The notes below the pieces were generated by a model that saw only the letters and a program-made list of their open reading frames with translations, ran no database searches and was not told the origin of the DNA. From assembly GCA_965369375.1 (NCBI GenBank), contig CBDUQN010000086.1, forward strand, positions 1 through 13,202: a stretch of DNA of 13,202 nucleotides, given 5' to 3'. The position numbers and the translations under genes are program-made. Positions 6,308 to 13,202 of this stretch are shown piece by piece. Position 1 is the stretch's first letter; each line of letters starts with the position of its first letter. Source of the DNA: CBDUQN01 sp965369375 (lineage in GTDB: Bacteria > Krumholzibacteriota > Krumholzibacteriia > Krumholzibacteriales > Krumholzibacteriaceae).

Positions 6308-6362
6308 TGCAGCCGGGACCGTGGGAAAAACGCGGTCCCGGCTGCATTTCGCATAGAAATGC
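6308..6362. terminator. Hairpin region between convergent genes, probable terminator
   Basis: A perfect 13-base stem pairs GCAGCCGGGACCG (6309-6321) with 6333-6345 around an 11-base loop, extendable by a T-A pair. Only a weak ATTTC follows, so it is not a classical T-tract terminator on either strand. A second 7-base stem, GCATTTC (6344-6350) with GAAATGC (6356-6362), overlaps the right arm of the first, so the two cannot form completely together. It lies 37 bases behind the DUF4384 gene and 19 bases behind the convergent thrC, and may serve both. Confidence 0.65.
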
Positions 6363-6380
6363 GCAAAACGTGAATCCCCT

Positions 6381-7547
6381 CTAGAACCGATCGAGAAGAA
6401 AGGGGTATCTCGCCCCACCTGCCGTGTTAACGAGGACGATCTTCGATGCGGGATCGATTCTTCCATCCCGAACAAGCGCCTTGAGTCCCGCCCATGTGGC
6501 GGCGCCCTCGGGGGACGGGAATATACCTTCGAATCCGGAAATCTCACCCACCGCATTGATGATCTCGTCATCCGAAACCGCCACAGCTGTTCCCTCGCTC
6601 TCACGAAGGGCGCCGAGAATCAATCGATCCGCACGTGTGCCGGGCACCCGTATGCCAGTCGCAACCGTCTCCGGCCCATCCCAGGTTTCAGCCGCTTCCT
6701 CTCCGCCCTCGAAAGCCCTGACGAGCGGGGCGCAGCCCGAAGACTGAACGACGGCGAGACGCGGCTTCCGCCCCTCGAGCCAGCCGAGCTCTTCGAGCTC
6801 GCCGTATGCCTTCCAGATCGCGACGATTCCCGTGCCGCCGCCGGTCGGGAAGAGGATCCAGTCGGGAGAGTCGTCACCGAGATCGCCGGCTATCTCGAAT
6901 GCGATCGTTTTCTTGCCCTCAACCCGGCACGGCTCCCGGAAGGTCGTAACGACACCCGTCCTGTCATCCCCCGCCACTTCGTCCATTCGTCCCGCAGCAT
7001 CCGTTATGCATCCGGCTACAACCTCGACGTCGGCACCGTATGCGCGACACTCCTTCACAACCTGTTCGGGCGTGTCATCGGGCACAAAGATCCTTGCCTG
7101 CACACCGGCAGCCGCCCCGTACGCAGCAAGCGCAAGCCCCGCATTGCCGGCCGTCGGAATATGCGCAGTCGCCACACCGAGATCGAAGAGCCTCGAAACG
7201 GCAACCGCCATCCCCCTCGCCTTGAACGATCCGGTAGGGTTGAGAGATTCGTCCTTGATATAGAGCTGTGAAGCGCCGATCTCTTCGCCGAGGCGCCCGG
7301 CGCGGAGAACGGGAGTATTTCCCTCGCCGAGTGTGACCTCTCTGCGAAACGGGGGCAAGAGCGTCCGGAAGCGCCAGACTCCCTCCCCCGCCGAGAAGAA
7401 TTCTTCCCGCGAAATGCTCTGGCGAACACCCCCGAGATCATATATGCCGAGCAGCGGACCCGAGCATGTCGGACACTCACTGGCTATCGAGCCCGCCGGG
7501 ACCTCACGCTCGCACAGCGAGCAACGGTATCCTTCGAAAAAATGCAT
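6381..7547 (-). CDS. thrC: Threonine synthase, PLP-dependent
   Basis: The protein has 388 residues. An N-terminal zinc-ribbon-like segment (Cys9, Cys12, Cys25, Cys28) precedes a fold-type II PLP enzyme core. Lys108 in NPTGSFKARG is the expected Schiff-base lysine, TAGNAG (about 132-137) and PTGGGTG (about 250) are the substrate/phosphate-binding loops. The enzyme converts O-phosphohomoserine and water to threonine and phosphate, the last step of threonine synthesis, in the cytoplasm. Length and zinc ribbon match the common bacterial/archaeal type of about 350-400 residues. GGGAGG lies five bases before the ATG. The gene stands alone, without hom or thrB here. Related cysteate synthases and other threonine-synthase-like enzymes share these motifs, so substrate is slightly less certain than fold. 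Confidence 0.9.
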   Translation of the reverse strand: MHFFEGYRCSLCEREVPAGSIASECPTCSGPLLGIYDLGGVRQSISREEFFSAGEGVWRFRTLLPPFRREVTLGEGNTPVLRAGRLGEEIGASQLYIKDESLNPTGSFKARGMAVAVSRLFDLGVATAHIPTAGNAGLALAAYGAAAGVQARIFVPDDTPEQVVKECRAYGADVEVVAGCITDAAGRMDEVAGDDRTGVVTTFREPCRVEGKKTIAFEIAGDLGDDSPDWILFPTGGGTGIVAIWKAYGELEELGWLEGRKPRLAVVQSSGCAPLVRAFEGGEEAAETWDGPETVATGIRVPGTRADRLILGALRESEGTAVAVSDDEIINAVGEISGFEGIFPSPEGAATWAGLKALVRDGRIDPASKIVLVNTAGGARYPFLLDRF

Positions 7548-7586
7548 GTAGTCCTCCCGAAGATTCTTGAAAAGATTTTTTAATTA

Positions 7587-7615
7587 GTTATCCTTATCCG
7601 GCGATTATTTGTCAA
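7587..7615 (-). promoter_or_regulatory. Promoter of thrC
   Basis: On the minus strand a perfect TTGACA (7615-7610) is followed after 17 bases by GATAAC (7592-7587). A start near 7580 gives a leader of about 33 bases, too short for an attenuator or riboswitch. Its -35 box overlaps that of the plus-strand pgeF promoter. Confidence 0.65.
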
Positions 7616-7637
7616 TAAAAGTCGTTGCCGTTATGAT
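7609..7637 (+). promoter_or_regulatory. Promoter of pgeF, sharing its -35 with thrC
   Basis: TTGTCA (7609-7614) and TATGAT (7632-7637) are spaced by 17 bases. Transcription would begin near 7644, about 9 bases before the pgeF ATG, which agrees with the lack of a ribosome binding site. The seven bases TTGTCAA (7609-7615) give a -35 in both directions, so one polymerase would probably exclude the other. An alternative plus-strand pair is TTGAAA-16-TATCCT (7567-7594), which would give a longer leader. Confidence 0.5.
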
Positions 7638-7672
7638 CCTAAAAAAACACATATGATACTAAAAGAACACTA
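7633..7672 (+). repeat. 20-base tandem duplication at the pgeF start
   Basis: Bases 7633-7652 and 7653-7672 are tandem copies, identical at 16 of the first 18 positions (ATGATCCTAAAAAAACAC against ATGATACTAAAAGAACAC). Copy 1 supplies most of the candidate -10 box and a 7-codon reading frame whose TGA overlaps the pgeF ATG (ATGA); copy 2 is the true beginning of pgeF. Confidence 0.8.
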
Positions 7673-8414
7673 CGGAATCGTATTCGGAATTTTCCCTCCC
7701 CTCGAGATCATTGCTCCGGGGCTATCGGTAATCACAACAACGCGGATTGGGGGAGTCTCCACCGGCCCCTACCGGTCCCTCAACCTCGGCTCGGGAACGG
7801 GGGATCGACTTCAAAATGTCAGACAAAACAGAAAAATACTGCTCGACTCCCTCGAAATCCCCTGGAGGCGTGTGGCACGCGCAGAGCAGATGCACGGCGC
7901 TGAAATCGTGATCGTAACGCGTCCCGGAAGGTACAGCGGCGTCGACGGCCTCATAACCGAAAAGAAGAACACCGCCCTCGTCATAAGCACTGCGGACTGC
8001 TATCCGGTAGTGGTATACGCGCCCGCAGAAAAGGTGCTCGCCGCATTGCACGTCGGAAGGAAAGGAGCGGTGAAGGGGATCATCGAGCGGGCGCTCATCC
8101 TGCTGCAGAATCGTTTCGCTATCGACATCGATCATGCGATCGCGCTCATCGGTCCCGGTATCTGCAGGCGATGCTACATCGTCAAGAAGAGAACGGCCGA
8201 ACGCTTCCCGGCAAAAGCCGTTCAAATGCGCAAAGAAAAATGGCGCCTCGATCTGAATGCATTCTGCAAAATGGAATTGAGCCGGTGCGGCGTCAAGAGA
8301 AAGAATATCTTCAGCGCGGGTGCCTGCACCTCGTGCAATCCCGATCTGTATTTCTCCCACAAAAGAGACCGGGGGATAACGGGCCGTCACTGGACGATCG
8401 CCACAATCGCCTAA
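7653..8414 (+). CDS. pgeF: PgeF/YfiH family protein (peptidoglycan editing factor, DUF152, laccase-domain)
   Basis: The protein has 253 residues, the usual family length. Family motifs appear in order: TTRIGGVSTGPYRSLNLG (29-46), QMHG with His81, STADCYPVVVY with Cys116, HVGRKG with His133, GPGICRRCY (168-175), and CTSCNPDLYFSHKRD (225-239). His81, Cys116 and His133 are the expected metal ligands. Members have been described as purine nucleoside phosphorylase/adenosine deaminase-type or polyphenol-oxidase enzymes, and E. coli YfiH as a peptidoglycan-editing factor that keeps L-Ser out of the muropeptide. The usual HAGWRG loop is altered here: the Trp is missing. No Shine-Dalgarno precedes the ATG, which fits a nearly leaderless mRNA. 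It overlaps the convergent downstream gene by 4 bases. Confidence 0.88.
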   Translation: MILKEHYGIVFGIFPPLEIIAPGLSVITTTRIGGVSTGPYRSLNLGSGTGDRLQNVRQNRKILLDSLEIPWRRVARAEQMHGAEIVIVTRPGRYSGVDGLITEKKNTALVISTADCYPVVVYAPAEKVLAALHVGRKGAVKGIIERALILLQNRFAIDIDHAIALIGPGICRRCYIVKKRTAERFPAKAVQMRKEKWRLDLNAFCKMELSRCGVKRKNIFSAGACTSCNPDLYFSHKRDRGITGRHWTIATIA

Positions 8415-8719
8415 CCTTCGAGCTTCTTCTCGACCGATGCCACCTTGCCGGCCATCGTTATTTCCTTGTCTCTGCGTTCGTCGATCGTAACGACCGTATA
8501 CACCCGCTTTGCCCCCTTTTCAAAGGGAACGGCGTGAAGAGCGGATACAACTTTCAACAAGGTGTCGAGTTCACCTTCGAGTATCGTTGCCATGGGAGTG
8601 AGCTGATACTTGATTCCATCGAAGCCCCCCAGCACTTCATGGCAGCGCGCGACATAGGAACTCACGCTCGTCGAACCCGTCCCGACCGGAACAACGGTTA
8701 TAGAGCAAACAGCCATCAT
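8411..8719 (-). CDS. MTH1187-family (DUF77/YqgV) thiamine-binding protein
   Basis: The protein has 102 residues, typical for the family. It shows the N-terminal strand (AVCSITVVPVGTGSTSVSSYVARCHEVL), the central YQLTPMATILEGELDTLLKVV and the C-terminal VYTVVTIDERRD segment. It is a small cytoplasmic ferredoxin-like-fold protein; characterised relatives bind thiamine or its precursors, but no enzymatic role is established. Two consecutive ATGs (8719, 8716) are possible; AAAGG (8728-8724) is 4 or 7 bases upstream, slightly favouring 8716. A 6-base GC stem (CGGGGC 8732-8737 with GCCCCG 8756-8761) lies in the leader just before the ribosome binding site. Its stop codon overlaps that of pgeF. I found no clear promoter and no complete TPP riboswitch. 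Confidence 0.88.
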   Translation of the reverse strand: MMAVCSITVVPVGTGSTSVSSYVARCHEVLGGFDGIKYQLTPMATILEGELDTLLKVVSALHAVPFEKGAKRVYTVVTIDERRDKEITMAGKVASVEKKLEG

Positions 8720-8731
8720 GACACCTTTCTG

Positions 8732-8761
8732 CGGGGCGCGTATGAATGTCTCTCAGCCCCG
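8732..8761 (-). promoter_or_regulatory. Leader hairpin before the thiamine-binding protein gene
   Basis: CGGGGC and GCCCCG form a 6-base GC-only stem with an 18-base loop, ending a few bases before the Shine-Dalgarno sequence. It could affect translation; no known riboswitch class is recognised. Confidence 0.3.
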
Positions 8762-8801
8762 TGCCGATATCTACCCAACCTGACACCGCAATATACTTCA
8801 T

Positions 8802-8830
8802 TTGACTTTATCAATTTATCGCCGTATTCT
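8802..8830 (+). promoter_or_regulatory. Promoter of the aminotransferase gene
   Basis: TTGACT (8802-8807) and TATTCT (8825-8830) are separated by 17 bases. A start near 8837 gives a leader of about 70 bases before the ATG at 8908. Confidence 0.6.
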
Positions 8831-8907
8831 CCATAAAAGTTTCAGTCAGAATGCAAATCCACCAGGCCGGGGTCGTTTTTCTCGCGGAAGGCTCAGAGGA
8901 ACGGGCG

Positions 8908-10059
8908 ATGAGTAACAAAAAACTCGATCAAATCAAACCGTTCATCGTCATGGATGTGCTCGAACGAGCAATGGCGCTCGAACGAAGCGGCAGGTCGGTT
9001 ATCCACCTCGAGGTCGGCGAACCGGATTTTCCGACTCCTCAGAAAATCATCGACACCGGCATAGAAGCTCTTAAAAATGGAGATACCCACTACACCGACA
9101 GCAGGGGAATTATCGAGCTCCGAAGCGCCGTCGCCGACTCTTACAACAAGAAATACAAGGCAAAGATCACCGAAGAACATGTTCTCATTACCATGGGAAC
9201 CTCCCCCGCACTTCTTCTCGTCCTTTCATCCCTCATTGAAAATCCGGGAGACGAAATCATCCTCGGCAATCCATATTATCCATGCTACCCCAACTTCATC
9301 CGCTATTTGAACGGTGTCCCCAAATTAGTCGCTACACGAGAAGAAAACGGCTTCCAGCTCATGCCCGACGAGGTGCGTGAAGCGATAAGCCCGAGAACGA
9401 AAGGTGTGATAATAAATTCCCCCTCGAATCCCACCGGGACGCTCATCAAACGTGAAGATTTCGAATCGATCTGCAACCTCGGCATCACCGTTATCAGTGA
9501 TGAGATCTATCACGGGCTCGTCTATGGAGAGCAGGAGCACACATCGCTCGAATTCACAGAGGATACATTCGTCCTCAACGGCTTTTCGAAACTGTACGCC
9601 ATGACGGGATGGCGGTTAGGATATTTGATCGCGCCTAAAAAATTCATGCGTACACTGCAAATACTTCAGCAAAACTTTTTCATTTCCCCCAACTCGTTCG
9701 TCCAGCGTGCCGGTATAACGGCCCTGACCAAAAAGCTCCCTGAGATGGAAGAAATGAAACACAAATACGATGCGAGACGGAGATACCTCCTCGACGTGCT
9801 CCCGAAGTTGAAACTCAATTACGCCGTCGAGCCGAAAGGCGCATTTTATTTCTTCGTCGATGCGAGCCATATAGACGGTGATTCACTCCACCTCGCCTTC
9901 GACATTCTCGAGAAGGCGGGAGTTGCTGTTACACCGGGGATCGATTTCGGTGACCGGGGAGAGGGCCATTTGAGAATATCGTATTCAAACTCCCTCGAAA
10001 ACATTGCAGAAGGGGTAAAAAGACTTGGCGCTTACCTGGAGGAGCGTGCTATTTTATAG
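8908..10059 (+). CDS. Class I pyridoxal-phosphate aminotransferase, aspartate aminotransferase-like
   Basis: The protein has 383 residues from the chosen start, normal for subgroup Ib/I-gamma-type aspartate aminotransferases. HLEVGEPDFPTP (33-44) is the N-terminal substrate-site motif, Asn174 is in SPSNPTG, Asp198 and Tyr201 in ISDEIYHGL, Lys228 in NGFSKLYAMTGWRLGY is the PLP lysine, Arg236 contacts the phosphate, and the late Arg in GHLRISYSNS is the expected carboxylate-binding residue. It is a cytoplasmic transaminase moving an amino group to or from 2-oxoglutarate; aspartate is the likeliest partner, but aromatic amino acids, alanine or methionine cannot be excluded. The ATG at 8908 is chosen because AGAGGA (8895-8900) precedes it by 7 bases; the same frame is open to an ATG at 8851 that has no ribosome binding site and lies close to the predicted transcription start. 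Confidence 0.9.
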   Translation: MSNKKLDQIKPFIVMDVLERAMALERSGRSVIHLEVGEPDFPTPQKIIDTGIEALKNGDTHYTDSRGIIELRSAVADSYNKKYKAKITEEHVLITMGTSPALLLVLSSLIENPGDEIILGNPYYPCYPNFIRYLNGVPKLVATREENGFQLMPDEVREAISPRTKGVIINSPSNPTGTLIKREDFESICNLGITVISDEIYHGLVYGEQEHTSLEFTEDTFVLNGFSKLYAMTGWRLGYLIAPKKFMRTLQILQQNFFISPNSFVQRAGITALTKKLPEMEEMKHKYDARRRYLLDVLPKLKLNYAVEPKGAFYFFVDASHIDGDSLHLAFDILEKAGVAVTPGIDFGDRGEGHLRISYSNSLENIAEGVKRLGAYLEERAIL

Positions 10060-10108
10060 CATATATCGCGTTATCCGATAGAAAAGCCGAAAGAACAGGA
10101 GAATAAAA

Positions 10109-10795
10109 ATGAAAAAGATTTCGAGCGTTCTTATTGCATCTCTCACCCTCCCTATCATCCTGACCGGCTCTGCTTTTTCACTTCCCATTGGATTCTCCGC
10201 CTTCGGAGGGCTCGGTACGGGATACTACGCGATGTCGCATCTCAACAGCCACATAGGAAACATCGGCCAGGATCTCGGTGTCCCCATAGAAGGCATATCG
10301 AGCGGAATCAACATTACGCTTCAGGGAAGGATATGGTTCATCAATCGGATAGCGATAACGGGCGGATATGAGCGCCTCTGGGCGGATACGGAGGCCGAAT
10401 CGGCCGAAATTACGCTCTCCTACAAGGCTCCGTGCAACCTGTACTTTATCGGCGCCGCGGGCACAATTATCTCTCTGCCGGAAGTTCTCGATTTCAACGT
10501 GGGAGTAAACTACACCTTCGCCAGCGCAACGTTCGGAACGAACCTCGATTTCGGAAGAAGATTGAGAGAGTTCAAGGGAAGCGACAACGGCTACGAAATA
10601 TTCGCCGAAGTCACGACAAATTTCATTCGTCCCGTCGAGGTCGGATTCCAGATGGGTTACCGTGGGCTCAAGATAGATGGCCTGGTAGACAAGTACGGAG
10701 ATTCGCCGGATGATTACTACGACTATATGGACTACCAGTTCAAGCTCGATTACAGCGGCGTTTTCTTCTATATCACGGTCGGGATCCGCCTGTAG
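10109..10795 (+). CDS. Small outer-membrane beta-barrel protein
   Basis: The protein has 228 residues. Residues 1-24 form a Sec signal peptide (KK, then SVLIASLTLPIILTGSAFS). The mature part consists of alternating hydrophobic/polar strands rich in Gly and aromatic residues with turns between (for example FSAFGGLGTGYYAM, RIAITGGYERLW, PVEVGFQMGYRGLKI, YSGVFFYITVGIRL), the pattern of an 8- to 10-strand barrel. The last strand ends the protein as expected for outer-membrane insertion, although the final residue is Leu rather than Phe. CAGGAG precedes the ATG by 7 bases. It follows the aminotransferase by 49 bases with no terminator seen, so the two may share a transcript. No specific family or substrate is recognised. 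Confidence 0.7.
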   Translation: MKKISSVLIASLTLPIILTGSAFSLPIGFSAFGGLGTGYYAMSHLNSHIGNIGQDLGVPIEGISSGINITLQGRIWFINRIAITGGYERLWADTEAESAEITLSYKAPCNLYFIGAAGTIISLPEVLDFNVGVNYTFASATFGTNLDFGRRLREFKGSDNGYEIFAEVTTNFIRPVEVGFQMGYRGLKIDGLVDKYGDSPDDYYDYMDYQFKLDYSGVFFYITVGIRL

Positions 10796-10847
10796 GACGG
10801 CCGAATCTCTTCAAGCAATTAATGAATTAAACCGCGGGCTCGCACTG

Positions 10848-13091
10848 TCATCTGAGCAATATCAGTTTTCTCGACCGCCTCTCCTTCCCCACGGTAAGCC
10901 GGTAAAAGTAAACGCCCGAGGCAGCGGGATTCCCGGATCGATCCGTCCCGTGCCATTGCGCCGTATGGAATCCCTTTTCGCGCTCCTCGGTCGCGAGGCT
11001 CGAAACGAGCATCCCCGCAATATTGTAAATACCGAGATGCACCGGCCTTCTCTCAGGCAGATAGTATCTGATTGTCGTCGTCGGATTGAAGGGATTCGGG
11101 TAGTTCTGATAAAGCGCCAATGGCAGCTCCGGCAGAGATACGGGATCGGTTTCGAATAATATTCTCCGCCCGTCCCTGTCTTCGACATCCACCCGGTATC
11201 GATAGGAGGTTCCGGGCTCGCAATCGTTGTCGTCATATTTAAAAATCAAGCCCTCTTCTTTGATGAGAGAGTTGCCAAGCTCCACATACTTACCGCCGGG
11301 GAAATATGCTCTGAAGACATGAAACGCAGCCCCATCGTCGTGCTCTTGAAGGATCCATATAATGGTGATCGCCGATTCATTGATTGCAGCGTCAAATCCC
11401 TGAAGCAGTGTTGCTATATATTCACACCCTTCCGCCAATGCCCCAATAAGACCGCAATCCGATCCATAGGGATTATTGCCGGGCAGGCAGGGAGATTGCT
11501 GATGGAGACAGAATTCTCCTATGTCGGGATAACAGAAGATCGGATCAACAGACATATTTCCGTTTATTCCGGTTTGATCGGGGATGCCCGTGTAATTGGC
11601 GCTCTCATTATTGAAAATATCATTGCATGAAATAGAAGCCGTCGAATCCGCAACATAAATACCTCCCGCGTAACATTCATAATAGCAATCATCAGAAATA
11701 TAGTTATCGCAGATTATATTGTTGCTGATCACTGGAGAAGAGCCCGAGCCAACGTAAATCCCATAGCCATTTGTAAATTCATTTCGCGTGATGGTATTGT
11801 TCTCGATGAGCGGTGACAATGAATAGCAGGATATTGCATTGAGAGCAAGAACCCCCGACTCAAATCCCATTAGATTAAGCGCAATGACATTGCTCTTTAT
11901 TATGGAATTCGGCGAACAACAAACAATCGCGCTGCCACCACCCATTTCGTTACTGAGACTGTTATTAATTATCTTATTATTTGTGATCTCGAGCGAATCC
12001 GAACTGCAGCTTATTATTGCTGAGCATCTCCTGTTGTCACTTATCGTATTATTGCTGATAACGCAGATCGAACCTGAAACGCAGCATATTATTTGGCATG
12101 GGCCCATACCGCGACCATCCCAATTGTCATGAATGTAATTATTGTCTATTATAACAGTTGAGCCATAGGAGCCGATAGCGCTAACGTACCAACTATAGTT
12201 GCCGGCAATTTCATTATCGGTTATTTCTACATTTGAGCTATAACAGCCGATCCCGCCTTCATTGCCGCATTCACCGGCACCATTATTTGCTATGCGATTA
12301 TTATGAATTATTCCAGTAGAACCTATTAAGCCAATTGCCCCAAACTCATTACCGCAAATATCGTTGCTTTCAATGGTCACTAGCGAACAAGAATTGCAGA
12401 GAATCCCTCCAAAGTCGCAATTGATCGTTGGAGAGAGCGCGCTACATTCTTCATTGCTCATTATTTTTCTACCTGCACTATTGCCATATATTTCATTGTT
12501 CCTGATAACTGCAGAAGACGACTCACATTCAATTGCAGTACCAAGATCTTTTGTGCTGCCATTAGAAAAAAATTTATTATGCTCTATCAGTGGAGATGAG
12601 TTAAGGCAATAGATAGCAGGTCCTGCATTTGCTCTGCAATATCTAACAGTATTGTATCGTATGGAGGGGCTTGAAACAGAATCACAAAAGATCCCCCCTC
12701 CTCCCGGCCAATCTGCGCCGCCATTCTCAATAACGAAGCCTTCTAAAATCGAAGCGCTTGTCTCGCCTGAGTGGAAATAAAAACCCCTATGAAAGCTATT
12801 TGGATAGGTGCCCTCACAATCAATTATCGTAGGATTAGTAATTGTCGTGTCAAACCTGCATTCCGAGATGACCAGAATCTCTTTTCCCCTGAAATCGATC
12901 TCGCGGTTGCCGTCGCCTCTGAACATACCGGGCGAAACAAGAACCGTATCACATGCCGCGCATGAATCGATTCCCGCCTGAATATTGATCGCCTGCCCGG
13001 TGCTGTCGGGTTTTACATACCATACCCTTGCCGATACATTGCTCGAGATCACTAGAGACAATGCCAAAACAATAGCAGTCATTATTTTCAT
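10848..13091 (-). CDS. Secreted right-handed parallel beta-helix protein with FlgD-like C-terminal sorting-type domain
   Basis: The protein has 747 residues. Residues 1-21 are a signal peptide. Residues about 22-545 form a pectate-lyase-like parallel beta-helix, seen as about 13 repeats of the pattern I-x-N-N-x-I-x-x-N (IRNNEIYGN, IIHNNRIANN, EITDNEIAGN, IIDNNYIHDN, VISNNTISDN, EITNNKIINN, LIENNTITRN, VISNNIICDN). Residues about 560-650 look like a fibronectin-III-type domain, and 655-747 are a FlgD-like/type IX-style C-terminal domain (LYQNYPNPFNPTTTIRYYLP to the end). Such proteins are exported and often bind or cleave polysaccharide; no catalytic residues are identified. A Cys recurs at the same rung position (136, 162, 189, 232, 283, 336/337, 362, 391/392, 422). 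GGAGG lies five bases before the ATG. The gene ends 52 bases from the convergent barrel gene. The helix-coding part is visibly more AT-rich than its neighbours. Confidence 0.88.
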   Translation of the reverse strand: MKIMTAIVLALSLVISSNVSARVWYVKPDSTGQAINIQAGIDSCAACDTVLVSPGMFRGDGNREIDFRGKEILVISECRFDTTITNPTIIDCEGTYPNSFHRGFYFHSGETSASILEGFVIENGGADWPGGGGIFCDSVSSPSIRYNTVRYCRANAGPAIYCLNSSPLIEHNKFFSNGSTKDLGTAIECESSSAVIRNNEIYGNSAGRKIMSNEECSALSPTINCDFGGILCNSCSLVTIESNDICGNEFGAIGLIGSTGIIHNNRIANNGAGECGNEGGIGCYSSNVEITDNEIAGNYSWYVSAIGSYGSTVIIDNNYIHDNWDGRGMGPCQIICCVSGSICVISNNTISDNRRCSAIISCSSDSLEITNNKIINNSLSNEMGGGSAIVCCSPNSIIKSNVIALNLMGFESGVLALNAISCYSLSPLIENNTITRNEFTNGYGIYVGSGSSPVISNNIICDNYISDDCYYECYAGGIYVADSTASISCNDIFNNESANYTGIPDQTGINGNMSVDPIFCYPDIGEFCLHQQSPCLPGNNPYGSDCGLIGALAEGCEYIATLLQGFDAAINESAITIIWILQEHDDGAAFHVFRAYFPGGKYVELGNSLIKEEGLIFKYDDNDCEPGTSYRYRVDVEDRDGRRILFETDPVSLPELPLALYQNYPNPFNPTTTIRYYLPERRPVHLGIYNIAGMLVSSLATEEREKGFHTAQWHGTDRSGNPAASGVYFYRLTVGKERRSRKLILLR

Positions 13092-13202
13092 AAACTCCTC
13101 CGTAGATCGAATGAATTTCTGATGCGGTAGCTATGGATGTGAAGCTGATGAAGCGTGTCTGGATATGCTAATCTATTCTGGTATATGAACGTTTCGTGCC
13201 GC

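Noticed and set aside
7633..7656. Seven-codon upstream frame before pgeF as a real leader peptide
   Set aside because: It has no ribosome binding site and its ATG lies within the predicted -10 box, so it is probably not transcribed as a complete frame.
8720..8765. TPP riboswitch before the thiamine-binding gene, suggested by GGGGCTGAGAG on the minus strand
   Set aside because: The rest of the THI-box consensus (the CCTGATC and GCGTAGGGA parts) is missing and there is no room for it before the start codon.
13092..13202. Promoter for the beta-helix gene in the last 111 bases
   Set aside because: TTCATA- and TAGATT-like hexamers exist on the minus strand but not with acceptable spacing; nothing could be supported beyond the ribosome binding site.

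Overview
The window looks like chromosomal DNA from a Gram-negative bacterium of the FCB superphylum or a related candidate phylum (Krumholzibacteria, Eisenbacteria and Latescibacteria are the kind of lineage meant). Three things support this: a complete Tol-Pal envelope operon, a DUF4384-type secreted protein, and a secreted beta-helix protein ending in the NYPNPFNPTT-type FlgD-like/sorting domain common in that group. The phylum is an inference; there is no rRNA gene or other phylogenetic marker here. Most genes have GC-leaning codons and strong GGAGG ribosome binding sites.

Left part (1-3958, minus strand): tolQ, tolR, tolA/tonB-like, tolB and pal in the classical order. The first four are tightly packed. 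pal is separated from tolB by 317 bases that hold an imperfect 37-base-period direct repeat and a 15-base palindrome touching the pal ribosome binding site. Directly behind the pal stop codon, at the window edge, are two perfect 37-base tandem copies of a hairpin-forming unit whose end resembles the end of pal itself. The encoded machine is the proton-driven TolQR motor, the TolA periplasmic bridge, the TolB propeller and the Pal lipoprotein, which together tether outer membrane to cell wall and constrict it at division.

Middle (3959-6380): a divergent control region, with good promoter elements, several perfect dyads and a possible 44-residue leader ORF, precedes a 644-residue exported protein. 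That protein has a DUF4384-like domain, one CxxCH motif, a 90-residue stretch that is nearly half Tyr/Trp/Phe, and a very basic RS/RGG-like tail. It is the strangest gene in the window. It ends in a strong hairpin region shared with the convergent thrC.

Right part (6381-13202): threonine synthase (minus) and a PgeF/YfiH-family protein (plus) diverge from a compact intergenic region where two promoters appear to share one -35 sequence, and where a 20-base tandem duplication supplies first a -10 box and then a start codon. pgeF overlaps tail-to-tail by 4 bases with a small MTH1187-type thiamine-binding protein gene (minus). A class I aminotransferase and a small outer-membrane beta-barrel protein follow on plus, probably co-transcribed. 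The window ends with a convergent 747-residue secreted parallel beta-helix protein on minus, with about 13 rungs and a recurring cysteine position.

I saw no tRNA, rRNA, CRISPR array, transposase, phage gene or recognisable defence system. The genes are mostly housekeeping or envelope functions. The candidates for something undescribed are the aromatic/RS-RGG secreted protein with its regulated leader, the repeats flanking pal, and the Cys-laddered beta-helix protein.
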